A DNA stretch of 64,000 bases from Amoebophrya sp. A120 (lineage: Eukaryota; Sar; Dinophyceae; Syndiniales; Amoebophryaceae). Positions 21,301 through 30,632 of this stretch are shown here, one piece after another. The notes beneath the pieces were generated by a model that had not been told where the DNA came from, did not search any database, and saw only the letters and a list, made by a program, of their open reading frames with translations. Position numbers and translations under genes: made by a program. The stretch lies in assembly GCA_905178155.1 (NCBI GenBank), contig CAJINV010000001.1, positions 9,197,865-9,261,864 of the forward strand, read 5' to 3'. Each line of letters starts with the position of its first letter. Position 1 is the first letter of the stretch.

Positions 21301-24300
21301 TCGGGTCGCAGAACAGTGGGGAGCGGTTGAAAAAGGAGAAGAACATTTCTTTCTGGAACCCGGCGCGGATCCCGATGGCGGGGAAAGTCAAGGTCCAGTG
21401 CTTGGATAAGACGGGGACCATGACCGATTCGGATTTGAAATTCCATGGTTGGATGACGGTGGCGGAGGTGACGAGCTTTTCCCCCGGTCTCCCCAGTCCC
21501 ATGAGTGTAAAAAGGCGGTGCGAATTCGGTCGCTTGATCGACGGTGAACAAATTGTGAAGGACGACGAGTACCTTCCCGACGGCGAACATTTTGTCGACT
21601 CGGTGTTCGCACGGAAAGTTAAGCGCATTCGCGATTCCGTTTTCGGAAAGGCGTTGCAGGAGCGAAAGCGGCTGTTTCCCTGGATCGGCGCAAGAAATTC
21701 ATCCAGGGGCAATCTTGGGCAGAGAAACGGAAAGAACGAGCACACTGACAAATGCACCAGCAGCAGCGATGACGAGCAACTCCGAGGGAAAAGCGAAATG
21801 GAGCTGTCGACGCTGTCACTAGCGATGCTGACCTGCCATACGTTGAGCCGGTTGGAGCCGGTTACGACCGAAGAGCAAATCGAGAGAAGAAACAACGACC
21901 CGAAGACTTGGTACTTGCAGGATAAGTTCGCGGGGAACGCGGTGGAGAAATCGCTAGTCGAGTACTGTCTCAAAGCGCACAATCAAGTGACGAATTGCGC
22001 AAGTTTTCACGGCTTCCAAGGCTTCCAGGAGCCGCGAGGAACGAAGACAAGGACTGGGGTGTTGTTTTTCCAGGACCACCCTAGTGCGGAGGATTGTAAA
22101 TCCTGCTTTCAACAAACTTCCGATACAGTAGATCGCCGTACTAGCCACAGGAATCTAAATCTTAGCAGTGACACCGAAACGAGACACCAAGCCCCGGGCT
22201 ACATCATCAACAAACCCTCTCCACCCGCGTCTCTCGTTGCGCTTTACCGCCTACACGCTTTTTGGGACTACGAGAAGAAGTCAGGGAGTGAAGCGCACCG
22301 CTCCGACGTCACGATCGCGACCCTGCGTGCGTTCGAATTTTCCCAACAGAAGCAGTTGCAATCGGTCGTCGTCCGACATGAGAGTTTTTCTTTTTCAAGA
22401 ACTTTTGTCCTTGCGAAGGGGTCGCCGACCATGATCGCGAAAGCCTGTCTAAAGGATTCGCTCCCGTCCGACTTCTACTTGAAAACGCGGGATCTCGCCC
22501 GACGCGGCTACTACGTTCTTGCGGTCGGGAGTAGAAAATTGAAAAATCACACGGAGGACTCGTACGAGAACGTAATGAAGGCCAAACGCGACGACTTGGA
22601 GCGGGACTTGACGTTTTCTGGGCTGCTTTTCTTCAAAAACTCGTTGCGGCCGAAATCCAGTGAAGCAATTTCGCATTTGAAGCAAGGTTGCGTGCAACCC
22701 TGCATCGTGACCGGGGACAATCTCTGGACGGCACAGTACATCGCGGAAGAAAGTGGCGTGTTTGACCCGAAGAAGGAGCGGATGATTGTCGTCGAGAAAG
22801 ATAGCGATGCCCAACAAACAACTTCCACTAATTCTTTAGCTGTCCAACTGTCCTCGAATAGTTCTCCTCTCTCCTTTCGCGAGGTTCTTGACAGCAGCAC
22901 GCTGATTCCGAAGAGCCAATCCGAAGTGTGGGAACTAATGCAGGAAGATGAAACTTGCTTGGACTCTGTTTCTTTTGGCGGGGTGGAAACAGCGGGTGGT
23001 AAGCTTACGAAAAAAGAAGAACCCGTACAGGAAATCGATGACAACTTGCAGCGCCAAATGAAGAGAAGCACCTTCGCCCACATGCGGTCAACCTACACCT
23101 CGAGTGTGCAGCTGCACAGGAATAGCGCGGTCTCGATTTACGCAGGATGTGGCGAGGAGCAGAAAAAGAAAGTGAGATTTGCCGTTAGTCAGGATGCTTT
23201 TTCGGTGCTCTTATCGGAGAATTGTCCGACGGTGTTGAATTCGTCGACTGCGGCCACCAACAAGCAGTTCCTTCTGGAGCTGTTCAAACGCACCCACATC
23301 TTCGCACACATGACCCCGCAAGGGAAGGTGGACGTGATACGCTTTTTCATCGACGAGCTCGGTGTCGTGGTTGGCATGTGCGGTGATGGAGGAAACGACT
23401 GCGGTGCATTGCAAGCCGCACACGTCGGCGTCGCGCTGGTCGAGGGTGGTAGTGATCATGCCGCCAAAGAAAAAAGCACGTCGGAGGACACTGCTGGCGG
23501 TGGCGCAGCAAGCTTGATTTCTTCCTTTTGCGCGTTGGCGGAGCCGAGCGGGATTTACAGTGTCGTTTACATCATCGAAGAGGGGCGCGCGTGCCTCCAC
23601 AGCAGCGTCGCTTGTTTTGCGTTGTTCGTCCTGTACGGCTTGCTGTGCGCATTTGGGAAAAATTTGATGCTCGTCGAGGATACCGCGCATTCCGAATACG
23701 TTTATCTCAAAATGGACATCGTCGTTATTATCGCTGTGATGCTGGCTATGACGAGATCCCGGCCCACGAAAAACCACAAAGTAGAACAGGACCCGAACAA
23801 GTTGTTGCTGAAAGGCGTGGGGTTTAAGGTGTTCGCTCGAACGAAACTTTTCCCGCTGCTGCGACTGCGGACGTACGTATTCGCGATTTACCGGTGGGGA
23901 ATCCATTGCTGGAGTCGAATCAGAAGAATCGAAGTGGTTGAAATAGATCCGGACGACACGGAGGAAGAACCGGAGGAATACGTCCGGAAGGTGATGGGCC
24001 CGCTTGCCATGCGCACACCGACGAGCAACATCGCCGGGGTTTCTGTCTGGTGGCAGATTTTGTCTTTGTTGGTGCTGCACAGCCTCGCGCTGGTCTTTGT
24101 GTTTTACCCGTGGCTACCGGGAGAGCCTTGGTATCGGAAACCAGATTTGCGGAGTTTAAGGCTGGCACCGAACGAGTTCTGGAACATGAGCTCCGGGATG
24201 CTGAATAATATCACGTTTTGCTGGCTTCTTGGCTCCGTCCTGCAAGCAAGTCTCGTGTACAGTCGTGGTGGAAGATTCCGGAGACATTTTTGGAAAAATG

Positions 24301-25505
24301 TGCCCTTGCTTGCGACTGTCGGATGTTTCTTCTGCTGCTTCCTAGTCCCCGTCCTGCTCTTCTCCTCCAACACGGCTGTGCACTGCCTATTTCGGGTAAG
24401 CTGCTCGAACAAAGCCAGTTGGGAAACCGTTGGGCAATTGCCGCGATTCATGGAAAATTTTCTCGCCGGCGGGCGAAGTGGAAGGGAGGTTTACGGGAGC
24501 ATGTTTTGGTTCTCGGAGAGCGAGATTGACAGCGGAGACGGTTCTGGTGCCGCTGCAGCCCCTGAGGCGCAAGAAGCGACAGAATCTGTTACGCAAGAAA
24601 TCGCTCTGAACACAGCGCATCCAAGAACCTGGCAACTAGATCTAGTGGATCATAGTACAACAACAGCGGCACAGGCGCCATCCCAACTTTACCCTTTCGA
24701 ACACGATGCGAATCCGATCTTGCGAATCGTCGGTCGAAAGTGCTCAGAGATGAAAACGGTGCTCGAAAGTATCGTTGGCACCTCTGCCGTGGTCCTTCAC
24801 GAAGCGCGAAACGCGCCACAGTGTGTCATGGAAATTGAGATCGACACTGTACAAAAAAAAGACGGAAAAAGCGACTCTTTACCCTCGACCGGATTATCGC
24901 AAACGCCGCAACAAGAGACCGAAGACGCAACGGCCTTGCCTCGTCCAGACGTGGACAAGGAAGTCGGCACCAAAGTCGAGAAACTTTGCAAAGACCTCTG
25001 TCAACAGACTTGGCACCACGGTCCGGCGAAGGACCCGAGCAGGTTTTACTGCTGGTGGGTAGCAATGTCTTTTTCCTCGGGAAAGAGTTCCTGCTATCTA
25101 GTCCCGAGACTGGATGCGTTCGGCGAGAAGGCTTTGGGACCAGATCACGAAAATTATGTGCGATTTGGTTTGATGCCCAGCGGTTTGGATGAAAGTGCTC
25201 TCAGCGGATACAGAAACCAGGTCATCCGGGAAATCGAAAGTAACGACGATAAAAAGACCAGCAGCACGCGTCTCTTCTATCTCAATCGTCACAACATTCC
25301 TGATGCGGAGAAGCCACTTGGTGACACCGACACGCAGCTGTACGAAGAGCCAGAAAGAGTTCCGTTGATTCGCAGCTTCCCGGTGAAGTACCTTTTCTTC
25401 CTGCTCGGACTAACGCTTATTGATTTTGTCTTTCTACATATTTTCCATGAAACCGCAGTAGGGGACGATTGTTACTTCTGGGCCAGGAAGTGGCAAAAAA
25501 ACTGA
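18324..25505 (+). CDS. Giant P5B-type (ATP13A-like) P-type ATPase, single exon
   Basis: An intronless 2393-aa frame. P-type ATPase landmarks: actuator loop SLTGEAMP (Thr about 695), phosphorylation motif CLDKTGTMT (Asp about 1028), hinge CGDGGND (Asp about 1688). The P5B signature is the stretch ARIPMAGKVKVQ just before DKTG and NDCGALQAAHVGVALVEG after the hinge; both match ATP13A proteins, which are endolysosomal polyamine or cation transporters. The protein is about twice the usual 1100-1300 aa because of low-complexity inserts in the actuator domain (about 500-660, 720-860), the N-domain and the last luminal loop. The hydrophobic helix M4 lacks the expected PPALP motif; the aligned place reads AISPFQTIG. 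The hinge has GDGG instead of GDGA. N-terminal hydrophobic helices at about 20-45, 110-135 and 230-250 fit the P5B N-terminal extension. Substrate cannot be told. Confidence 0.9.
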   Translation: MAAPPSAALLRRPVFTVSLVSPGFAVLSFVVVSACLLTVAFILCRLVYTRKKVSARTPNVPHNSHSFPQKDFHEGILEVLDFSTKAALGSSEQHSVKVLWHKGFRNSIFAKAIVGLWVLLVLLSQAFLGLLVLVWQPNYIDDYLWLTNGFFHLQLCTKAHLQATFAAPSGTDTNGNGVGERDHDMHLGYHFLQFLETTFTPLFDNSVSFISSPQYCNPEIGETTGGFHVNNVGVVFIVVWGFSIAVLAAFFLLKNTRAAQLLQIPAFLSEADYVILEEWTFEIGGGGNASDDGSCNTAPKKILCDIATQTLKPQARRILGSANVHKGTAHGIDSFNFHCARYVYRNNLGEAIANTETAVLSGFSEPRNYPLLREMNCGDILAEYNSDYELALRSPHDEDHQPHLESGKSKQAKEEKIAFYGKNEIAIEVPKFLSFLTQEIFDGILLFQLQALWANVFFVNVQVAFVSLPIFLLFAVREAFRNMRNREQIRQVAIAETAAVSVELVEPIGTSCCQQGHGGMDHLVEQKLQRSSCRNVAAAEDTTKMQNKANTSCVVEMNKVESWNKLASTSPGDNKLASPSTNCPTDHDEEDKQDDFGFADDLGKTCNNMDLHVVEFVSSDKGVSCQQQCVDHSDVESSSHGKVFSQPNQTGPSTTVVPADQLIPGDVIAISNGLTLPCDCVLLKGYVVLDESSLTGEAMPIQKFRLDDGTSEEALYLNAVEDGRTDEEKLPGEGPAGDPRLQGRKLFEETSREDTLKEPQGKIQQEVVDMASSTGEIWPSDDGEVDKNATTVVQHDLFRDSCYSMNGSTSSEEEAISRTSSPREEMQKNEPERTNKKSESIRTAPDFPPLEITTNHEFITKWVPNPKLAKKHFLYAGTKVMQAGGSATSTSSGAANTTPQTLALVVATGSSTRKGQLIKNLFFENFTAKNYKWNTVNYSIAVAISAVLSYVYVIWGLFQTNQNWLELLIYGLFDGVKSTSRAISPFQTIGCRLGSQNSGERLKKEKNISFWNPARIPMAGKVKVQCLDKTGTMTDSDLKFHGWMTVAEVTSFSPGLPSPMSVKRRCEFGRLIDGEQIVKDDEYLPDGEHFVDSVFARKVKRIRDSVFGKALQERKRLFPWIGARNSSRGNLGQRNGKNEHTDKCTSSSDDEQLRGKSEMELSTLSLAMLTCHTLSRLEPVTTEEQIERRNNDPKTWYLQDKFAGNAVEKSLVEYCLKAHNQVTNCASFHGFQGFQEPRGTKTRTGVLFFQDHPSAEDCKSCFQQTSDTVDRRTSHRNLNLSSDTETRHQAPGYIINKPSPPASLVALYRLHAFWDYEKKSGSEAHRSDVTIATLRAFEFSQQKQLQSVVVRHESFSFSRTFVLAKGSPTMIAKACLKDSLPSDFYLKTRDLARRGYYVLAVGSRKLKNHTEDSYENVMKAKRDDLERDLTFSGLLFFKNSLRPKSSEAISHLKQGCVQPCIVTGDNLWTAQYIAEESGVFDPKKERMIVVEKDSDAQQTTSTNSLAVQLSSNSSPLSFREVLDSSTLIPKSQSEVWELMQEDETCLDSVSFGGVETAGGKLTKKEEPVQEIDDNLQRQMKRSTFAHMRSTYTSSVQLHRNSAVSIYAGCGEEQKKKVRFAVSQDAFSVLLSENCPTVLNSSTAATNKQFLLELFKRTHIFAHMTPQGKVDVIRFFIDELGVVVGMCGDGGNDCGALQAAHVGVALVEGGSDHAAKEKSTSEDTAGGGAASLISSFCALAEPSGIYSVVYIIEEGRACLHSSVACFALFVLYGLLCAFGKNLMLVEDTAHSEYVYLKMDIVVIIAVMLAMTRSRPTKNHKVEQDPNKLLLKGVGFKVFARTKLFPLLRLRTYVFAIYRWGIHCWSRIRRIEVVEIDPDDTEEEPEEYVRKVMGPLAMRTPTSNIAGVSVWWQILSLLVLHSLALVFVFYPWLPGEPWYRKPDLRSLRLAPNEFWNMSSGMLNNITFCWLLGSVLQASLVYSRGGRFRRHFWKNVPLLATVGCFFCCFLVPVLLFSSNTAVHCLFRVSCSNKASWETVGQLPRFMENFLAGGRSGREVYGSMFWFSESEIDSGDGSGAAAAPEAQEATESVTQEIALNTAHPRTWQLDLVDHSTTTAAQAPSQLYPFEHDANPILRIVGRKCSEMKTVLESIVGTSAVVLHEARNAPQCVMEIEIDTVQKKDGKSDSLPSTGLSQTPQQETEDATALPRPDVDKEVGTKVEKLCKDLCQQTWHHGPAKDPSRFYCWWVAMSFSSGKSSCYLVPRLDAFGEKALGPDHENYVRFGLMPSGLDESALSGYRNQVIREIESNDDKKTSSTRLFYLNRHNIPDAEKPLGDTDTQLYEEPERVPLIRSFPVKYLFFLLGLTLIDFVFLHIFHETAVGDDCYFWARKWQKN

Positions 25506-26061
25506 GTTGTCGCTCTACAGATGATTGATCGACTTTATGCCGCTATCCGGCAGATATTTCAAATGAATAATGCTGCAATGAACCTGGACAAATCTAATGA
25601 AGGTACGAGAAAAATCGCAGTGTTGGCAATCTTTCTTGATACACGATTACTGTTTTCTTTATCAGCAAAGACGACGACCCACGGCTTTGCCTCTGACTGT
25701 CCCTTTTTTTTGAATGTGTTTTTTCGTCAAACATATCGTGCGAGGAAAATTTATTATCGCAAGAGTGATCACGAGGGATTCACGAAAGACGAGGGTGAAT
25801 TAAGTCAGAGCGGATGCGTCATGATCTACTCTTGGAGAGAGCGGATGTGAACAACTGAGTTCATGGCGTGCTAGAGAATTCGGATGAAAAACAGGACCCA
25901 AGGTGGCGCGCCCCAAAGTACGGCGCTGAAGATAATCCTGCATAAACTTCTACATCAAAGTGACCACAAGGACCATAAGGCACTATTAGAGGTTTGTTGG
26001 CAAAAATCTAGGAATACACAACCTTTGCGCTAAGTTTGGAATTCTTTCTTTTTCTAGTCGC
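25506..26061. other. Intergenic, no gene seen
   Basis: A short open frame (25521-25850) is present but has no coding character. A T/C tract ending in TTTCTAG lies directly before the HPPD start codon and could be a cis- or trans-splice acceptor. Confidence 0.4.
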
Positions 26062-29000
26062 ATGCAAAGACAACAACTCAAGATGACTTGGAAACGGTTC
26101 CTCCCATCTGCCAGAGGGGAGCGCCAGGTAATCGCACCTGTGCGACTTCTTCTTCATCGTCCGCAACTATCCTGGCAAAACTTCCTTCCAGCTGCCAGTG
26201 CCACTTCGCGAAGGGTCCTTTGTTCTTCCTCTTCTTCAGTACCCTCAAAAATACATCAAGTCTCGCAAAGAACAAAACGGTTTTTCTCCGGCGAGTCGGC
26301 CATTGCCGGCGCTGGCATGGGGTGTGCAGTCGCGGATTTGGGGAATCAGCTCAAGTTTCACCATTTGCACTTATACGTGAACAGTTTAAAAAGCCTGGAA
26401 GAATACAAGGCGGTGGAGGACAAGCTGAACAACTTTGTTTCTTCAGTAGGGAACGTGGAAAAGTTCAAGAAACAAACAGCAGTTGAGAAAAACGAAGAGC
26501 TGGAACAACTTTTGCGCGCCATGTGGCGATATCAAATGCAAAAGTGTCTGGGACTGAAAGAATACAAGTTTGTCATGCTTGTCTGGCATGACTCGAGAAT
26601 CTGTGTTGCATAGGCGCGAAAAGGCCCTCTTGCCTGTCATGCAAAAACGCAGTTTGCCATGCGGAATACGTAGGACATGGCAGCCAAAAAATTTGTCATG
26701 CATAGCTGCGTATTGCGGTGCGTCTACCATTCACTTTTAGCATTACAAGTTTCCAGACCCAGACACTTTTACATTTCATAGGCGAGAGAAGTACGAGCCC
26801 AAGGCCCCGGACGCGACGAAGTACGTCCCACACGGGCAGGATATGCATTGCAAAAATGTCTGGATCTGGAAGGATGTAACTTGTGATGCTGTCTTTGGAT
26901 TCTAAAAAAATCTGTACTGCCTGGCCAGCAATAGGAGTCCAGTTTGGGCTACGCGGCGAGGCCATTTGTCATGCGGAACAGGCATCAGGCAGCCCTCTAA
27001 AAGTCTGTAATGCTGGGTCATGCATTACAGGAATCATGGGTCGTGCAAAACATGCATGACACACCTCGCAATCTTCCAGACCCAGACATATTTGCATTTC
27101 ATACAGGACGTGGTGAAGCAGATGATTATGGGCGCGGGCTGGCGCATTGCGGGGGTTCATGAGGGACCGGAGTCGACGAGCTATCATGTATTTCACAATT
27201 CTTCATCCTTGATTTTTGCCACTTCATTTCCATGCTCTGCTTGTTACCTTTCGAAATAACGCTTTGGCTTTCAAAACTTTGTATTCGTCAAAATTCACAG
27301 GTCGCTACCCACGAAAACCCGCGCGAGGGTGTTGCGGTGGTCGTTACCGCCGCGCACGAAAAGGCCTCCAGCGCCGACAGCAGCGGGACTGTGCTGGATC
27401 ACTTTCACCCGAAGAATCTCAACCAGTATTTCGAGGCCCACGGGTTCCGCCAGGGGTGCGCCGTTCTCGCGTTTCACTCGAACAGCGTCGACAAGCTAGC
27501 GGAGCGGTATAAGGAGACCCACCCGGCGCTCGTGCGCGCGGGCTTTCCGAAGAGTTACGGCAGGACGAAAATTTTGGAGGTGTACGCGTATTACCAGAAG
27601 GACAGCACGAATAAGCCGGATCTGGGCACCGTCGTGCGGTTCGTGGAAGAGGATCCGTATCGGGAAATTTTCCCGCTCCCCGGAATGCAGCCGGTGAAAT
27701 ACCAGCTGTCTGATCCGGAGGTCTGTGCCGCGTACCCGGACCACTGGGTCTCCAACGTCTTCGATCGGGAGCAGGTAACAAGAGAGTCCTCTGTGGATTT
27801 TGTCATGCACACCCGTACAAATTATGCGCTAGACTTCGTTATGCTGTAGTTCTAGTTTCTTTATGAAAAGAGTTGGAAAAAAATCAAATCCAATGTCGCA
27901 CTCGCACTCGTCCGTCACTTCAGGTCCTGAAAACCTTCGAGGACGTTTTCGGTTTCCAGCCAAAGGTGAACTTCAACGCGGGGGTAGTCGGTGCCGGCGA
28001 AGCGGTGATTGAGTCCACCGTGACTGGAAATGAGCCTAAGGTGGAGCTCAGCGACGAAAACCAGTGGTTCAAGAACCAGGACCAGATCTACCTGCCGATC
28101 AACAACGCGCTCTCCGAGCACGGACACGTCCATCTCTACCTCGAACAGGTCGGCCAGGGCGTGCAGCATTTCGCGTCAAGGGTGAAAAATCTCCCGGACT
28201 TTATCAGCCGCGCGAACCGGTTTCGGGAAGTATTGAGAGGAAAAATCCCCCCTCCCCAAATTGAAAAGGTATGTTTCCAAAAATTTGTGTTGCGGATTTG
28301 AGGTCACAAATCACATCTGTCTTGCAAGAAGACAAGGGCAGAAGCTTCCGCCCCATTATGGAAGCGATTTGCCATGCTGTCTGGCGTAAAGGGGGGCCGT
28401 TTGCCATGCTGAACTACTAGACCCATACGCCCCTACCTCCCCCCCTGGGGATCTGGCCGCAGTGCCTCTGTGCAATACAAAGCTGATTTGTGGTCACAAA
28501 TCAGCATCACAAATTTCCGTTTTGATATGGGGAGGGGGGATTTTTCATTTTGATAGGAAGTTACGGGAGAAGGCTTGGCGTTTCTGGATATTCCGAGAAG
28601 TTACTACGGTTTTCTGAGAGTAGAAGACTTCGAACAGTTCAAGTTTGACAGAGCGCAGGGGGAGAAAGTGCTCGAAGTCCTGCGAAAAGAGAACATCGTC
28701 GACGAGCACAACGTGGTGGCACTCGACATCGACAGGGAAGGTGTGGAAAGAGTGCTGAAGGAAGCGTCGGCATCATCAATAGGAGACTTTATTGCGGAGA
28801 ACCAGCACAGCGACATTGCGGACTTGGTTTGTCGCGGCAGATACCGAAATTTGTACGATATGATGCTGGACACGCTGAACGAAGAGGAATACTTGAACAT
28901 CGTGAAGAACAAAATTCTCGTGGACATCCAGGGCAAAGACATCTTGCTCCAGATTTTCTCCAAGCCCGTTCTCATGGCCGAGCCCGGCCAGCAAGCGCCG

Positions 29001-29740
29001 TTTTTCGAATTCATACAGCGGGTGTGTGACAAGGAGAAAGCGACGCTGAGCCCCGGTTGTGGCGGGTTCGGAATCAGGAACTTCTTGACCCTCTTTTTAT
29101 CGATTGAAGTTTCCAACTTCATGGATCTGTACGAAAAAGCGGTGAAGGAGAAGGATGAATTGGGAATGAAAATAGCGAAACAGGCGGTCGCGATCTTCAC
29201 GTCGCAACTGCACGCAAGTAACCCGGTGTTGACGAAAATTTCTGACGCTCTGGAGAAGCAGACACAGTGCATCAACGCTCTGCAGGAAATGGATGCGAGT
29301 AGTAAAGACTATGAGGAAAAGAAGAAGGAAATACAGTTTTGGGAGGACGAAAAGAATATCAACTGTAAAAATGTCTGGGTCTGGAAGAATTCAACTTGTC
29401 ATGCTGATTTTAGATTTAAAAAAATCTGTATTGCATGAGCAGCAAAGAGAGTCCAGGTTTTGCTACACGGAAAGAGCATTTGTCATGCGGTATAGGCATC
29501 AGGAAGTCCTCACAAAATCTGTCACGCTAGAGCATGCATCACAGACATCAGGAGTCATGCAAAATGTGCATGACAAACCTGGCAATCTTCCAGACCCAGA
29601 CATTTTTACATTTGATAAAGAACCAGATCCAGGACATCCTGAAGACCATCGGGGAAGATCACAAACAGCAGATGGCTGCATTGATGGCCACCCGGAAGAA
29701 CGGAGCAGAAGGTGGAAGCAAGGTAGGAGCCGCGGCATAA
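26062..29740 (+). CDS. HPD: 4-hydroxyphenylpyruvate dioxygenase (HPPD), seven exons, four introners
   Basis: Exons 26062-26529, 26786-26841, 27109-27187, 27301-27774, 27924-28230, 28561-29356 and 29623-29740 sum to 2298 nt (765 aa). HPPD converts 4-hydroxyphenylpyruvate to homogentisate using Fe(II) and O2 in tyrosine catabolism. The iron triad is intact: His of YPDHWVSN (about 349), His of GVQHFA (about 441), Glu of FFEFIQR (about 611), and the family end motif GCGGFG is present. The first 90 residues are Ser/Arg-rich and look like a mitochondrial targeting peptide. Introns 3 and 4 (27188-27300, 27775-27923) are ordinary GT-AG. Introns 1, 2, 5 and 6 are introners E, F, H and G, each removed with one 5-bp repeat. 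The protein is longer than the usual 350-450 aa, owing to insertions and a helical tail of about 120 aa after GCGGFG. Confidence 0.93.
26530..26780 (+). mobile_element. Introner E (TGTCTGGGTCTGG family), 251 bp, in HPPD
   Basis: Ends are TATCAAATGCAAAAGTG and CACTTTTACATTTCATA. The flanking repeat GGCGA lies at 26525-26529 and 26781-26785. Removing the element and one repeat gives ATG TGG CGA GAG AAG TAC, continuing the HPPD reading frame. The left end is the more diverged (TCTGGGACTGAAAG). Confidence 0.9.
26842..27103 (+). mobile_element. Introner F (TGTCTGGGTCTGG family), 262 bp, in HPPD
   Basis: Starts TATGCATTGCAAAAATG and ends ATTTGCATTTCATA. CAGGA is repeated at 26837-26841 and 27104-27108. 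Splicing gives CAC GGG CAG GAC GTG GTG in frame. The interior resembles introner G (shared GCATCAGG and ATGCATGACA blocks). Only 56 nt of exon separates it from introner E. Confidence 0.9.
28231..28555 (+). mobile_element. Introner H (distinct family, C-run/G-run stem), 325 bp, in HPPD
   Basis: Starts TATTGAGAGGAAAAATCCCC and ends GGGGATTTTTCATTTTGATA. The inverted ends pair through AAAAATCCCCCCTCCCC. GGAAG is repeated at 28226-28230 and 28556-28560. Excision gives CGG GAA GTT ACG GGA, i.e. RFREVTGEGLAFLD, in frame within the conserved C-terminal HPPD domain. A canonical alternative (GT at 28269, AG at 28554-28555) would also stay in frame but insert 13 extra residues. Confidence 0.8.
29357..29617 (+). 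mobile_element. Introner G (TGTCTGGGTCTGG family), 261 bp, in HPPD
   Basis: Starts TATCAACTGTAAAAATG and ends TTTTTACATTTGATA. AAGAA is repeated at 29352-29356 and 29618-29622. Splicing gives GAA AAG AAC CAG ATC in frame in the C-terminal helical tail. Confidence 0.9.
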
Positions 29741-30632
29741 GTGATGTTGGTGTAGATTCAGACCGGGTGTAGTGTCCTCTTTCTCGTCAATCTCGACGGG
29801 GCGAACTATGACGTCGAGTTCATGATTTTTTAGAACATAGACCTTTTTGTTTTTCCCATGATTTGCTTTCTTGATTTTTTGCTTAGTACCAAAATAAAGT
29901 CATGACTTTCATCTTTTTCACGCCGGTCAAGCACATTTTGCTTGGACTGTCAATATTAAGCTACTTTTTGTGCATATAAAGAACAGCTTTTCCTCTGTGG
30001 TTTTCCTTCTTTCCACTCCCACTGACCTCAATTTGTGTAAGATAGCAGGAACTCATTTTCTCGGGAGCAGATGCGCCCATAATATTTGCGGAATTTTTCA
30101 AACTCGAAGACTTCGTTGAATGCAATTACAGACCTAGTCTCAACTTTCTGCTACCACAAGAAACAGCTTGTTTGAGCAAGACCTTTCATACATTCTTATG
30201 CCCGGGACAAAACAAGCCTCGCCTTGTATACCACGAGTTTCTTGAAAATTTTTGCAGAAGACAAGCGGAGTAAGTACCACTCGACCCGCCAACGCTGCGG
30301 AAAAGCCATCGTGTGTTGCGGATCAAAACAGGAAACACCTTCGGGAAAAACCGTCGGTGCGAGGTTCGGATTGTTGATGTGCTCGTGCGGAATGTGAATA
30401 AGATAGATCGTGTTTATGCCTCTGCAAATACAAAGAAACCCCTATGAAGGAGCGTCTTACAATCGGATCACGATCATGAGATATCCAATTTACACACAGA
30501 ACTGCCTGTACTATTTCACCCTTGTTGATCCTTGTGCGTGCTCCCAAATATGTAAGTAACAAACTTTTTTCTTTTTGAGTTTAACTTTAAGTTAGCTTTC
30601 ACCTCTCCTTTACTGTACCCCAAGATAAGAAA
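29741..30632. other. Intergenic, no gene seen
   Basis: About 890 bases without a supported gene. T-rich and AATAAA-like sequence near 29890 may belong to the HPPD 3' UTR. Confidence 0.45.

Noticed and set aside
18230-25300. Many minus-strand open frames opposite the ATPase and HSP90 genes
   Set aside because: They are mirror images of biased codon use in real plus-strand genes and show no domains.
25521-25850. Small open frame after the ATPase gene
   Set aside because: No recognisable domain, composition like noncoding DNA, and no splice partner.
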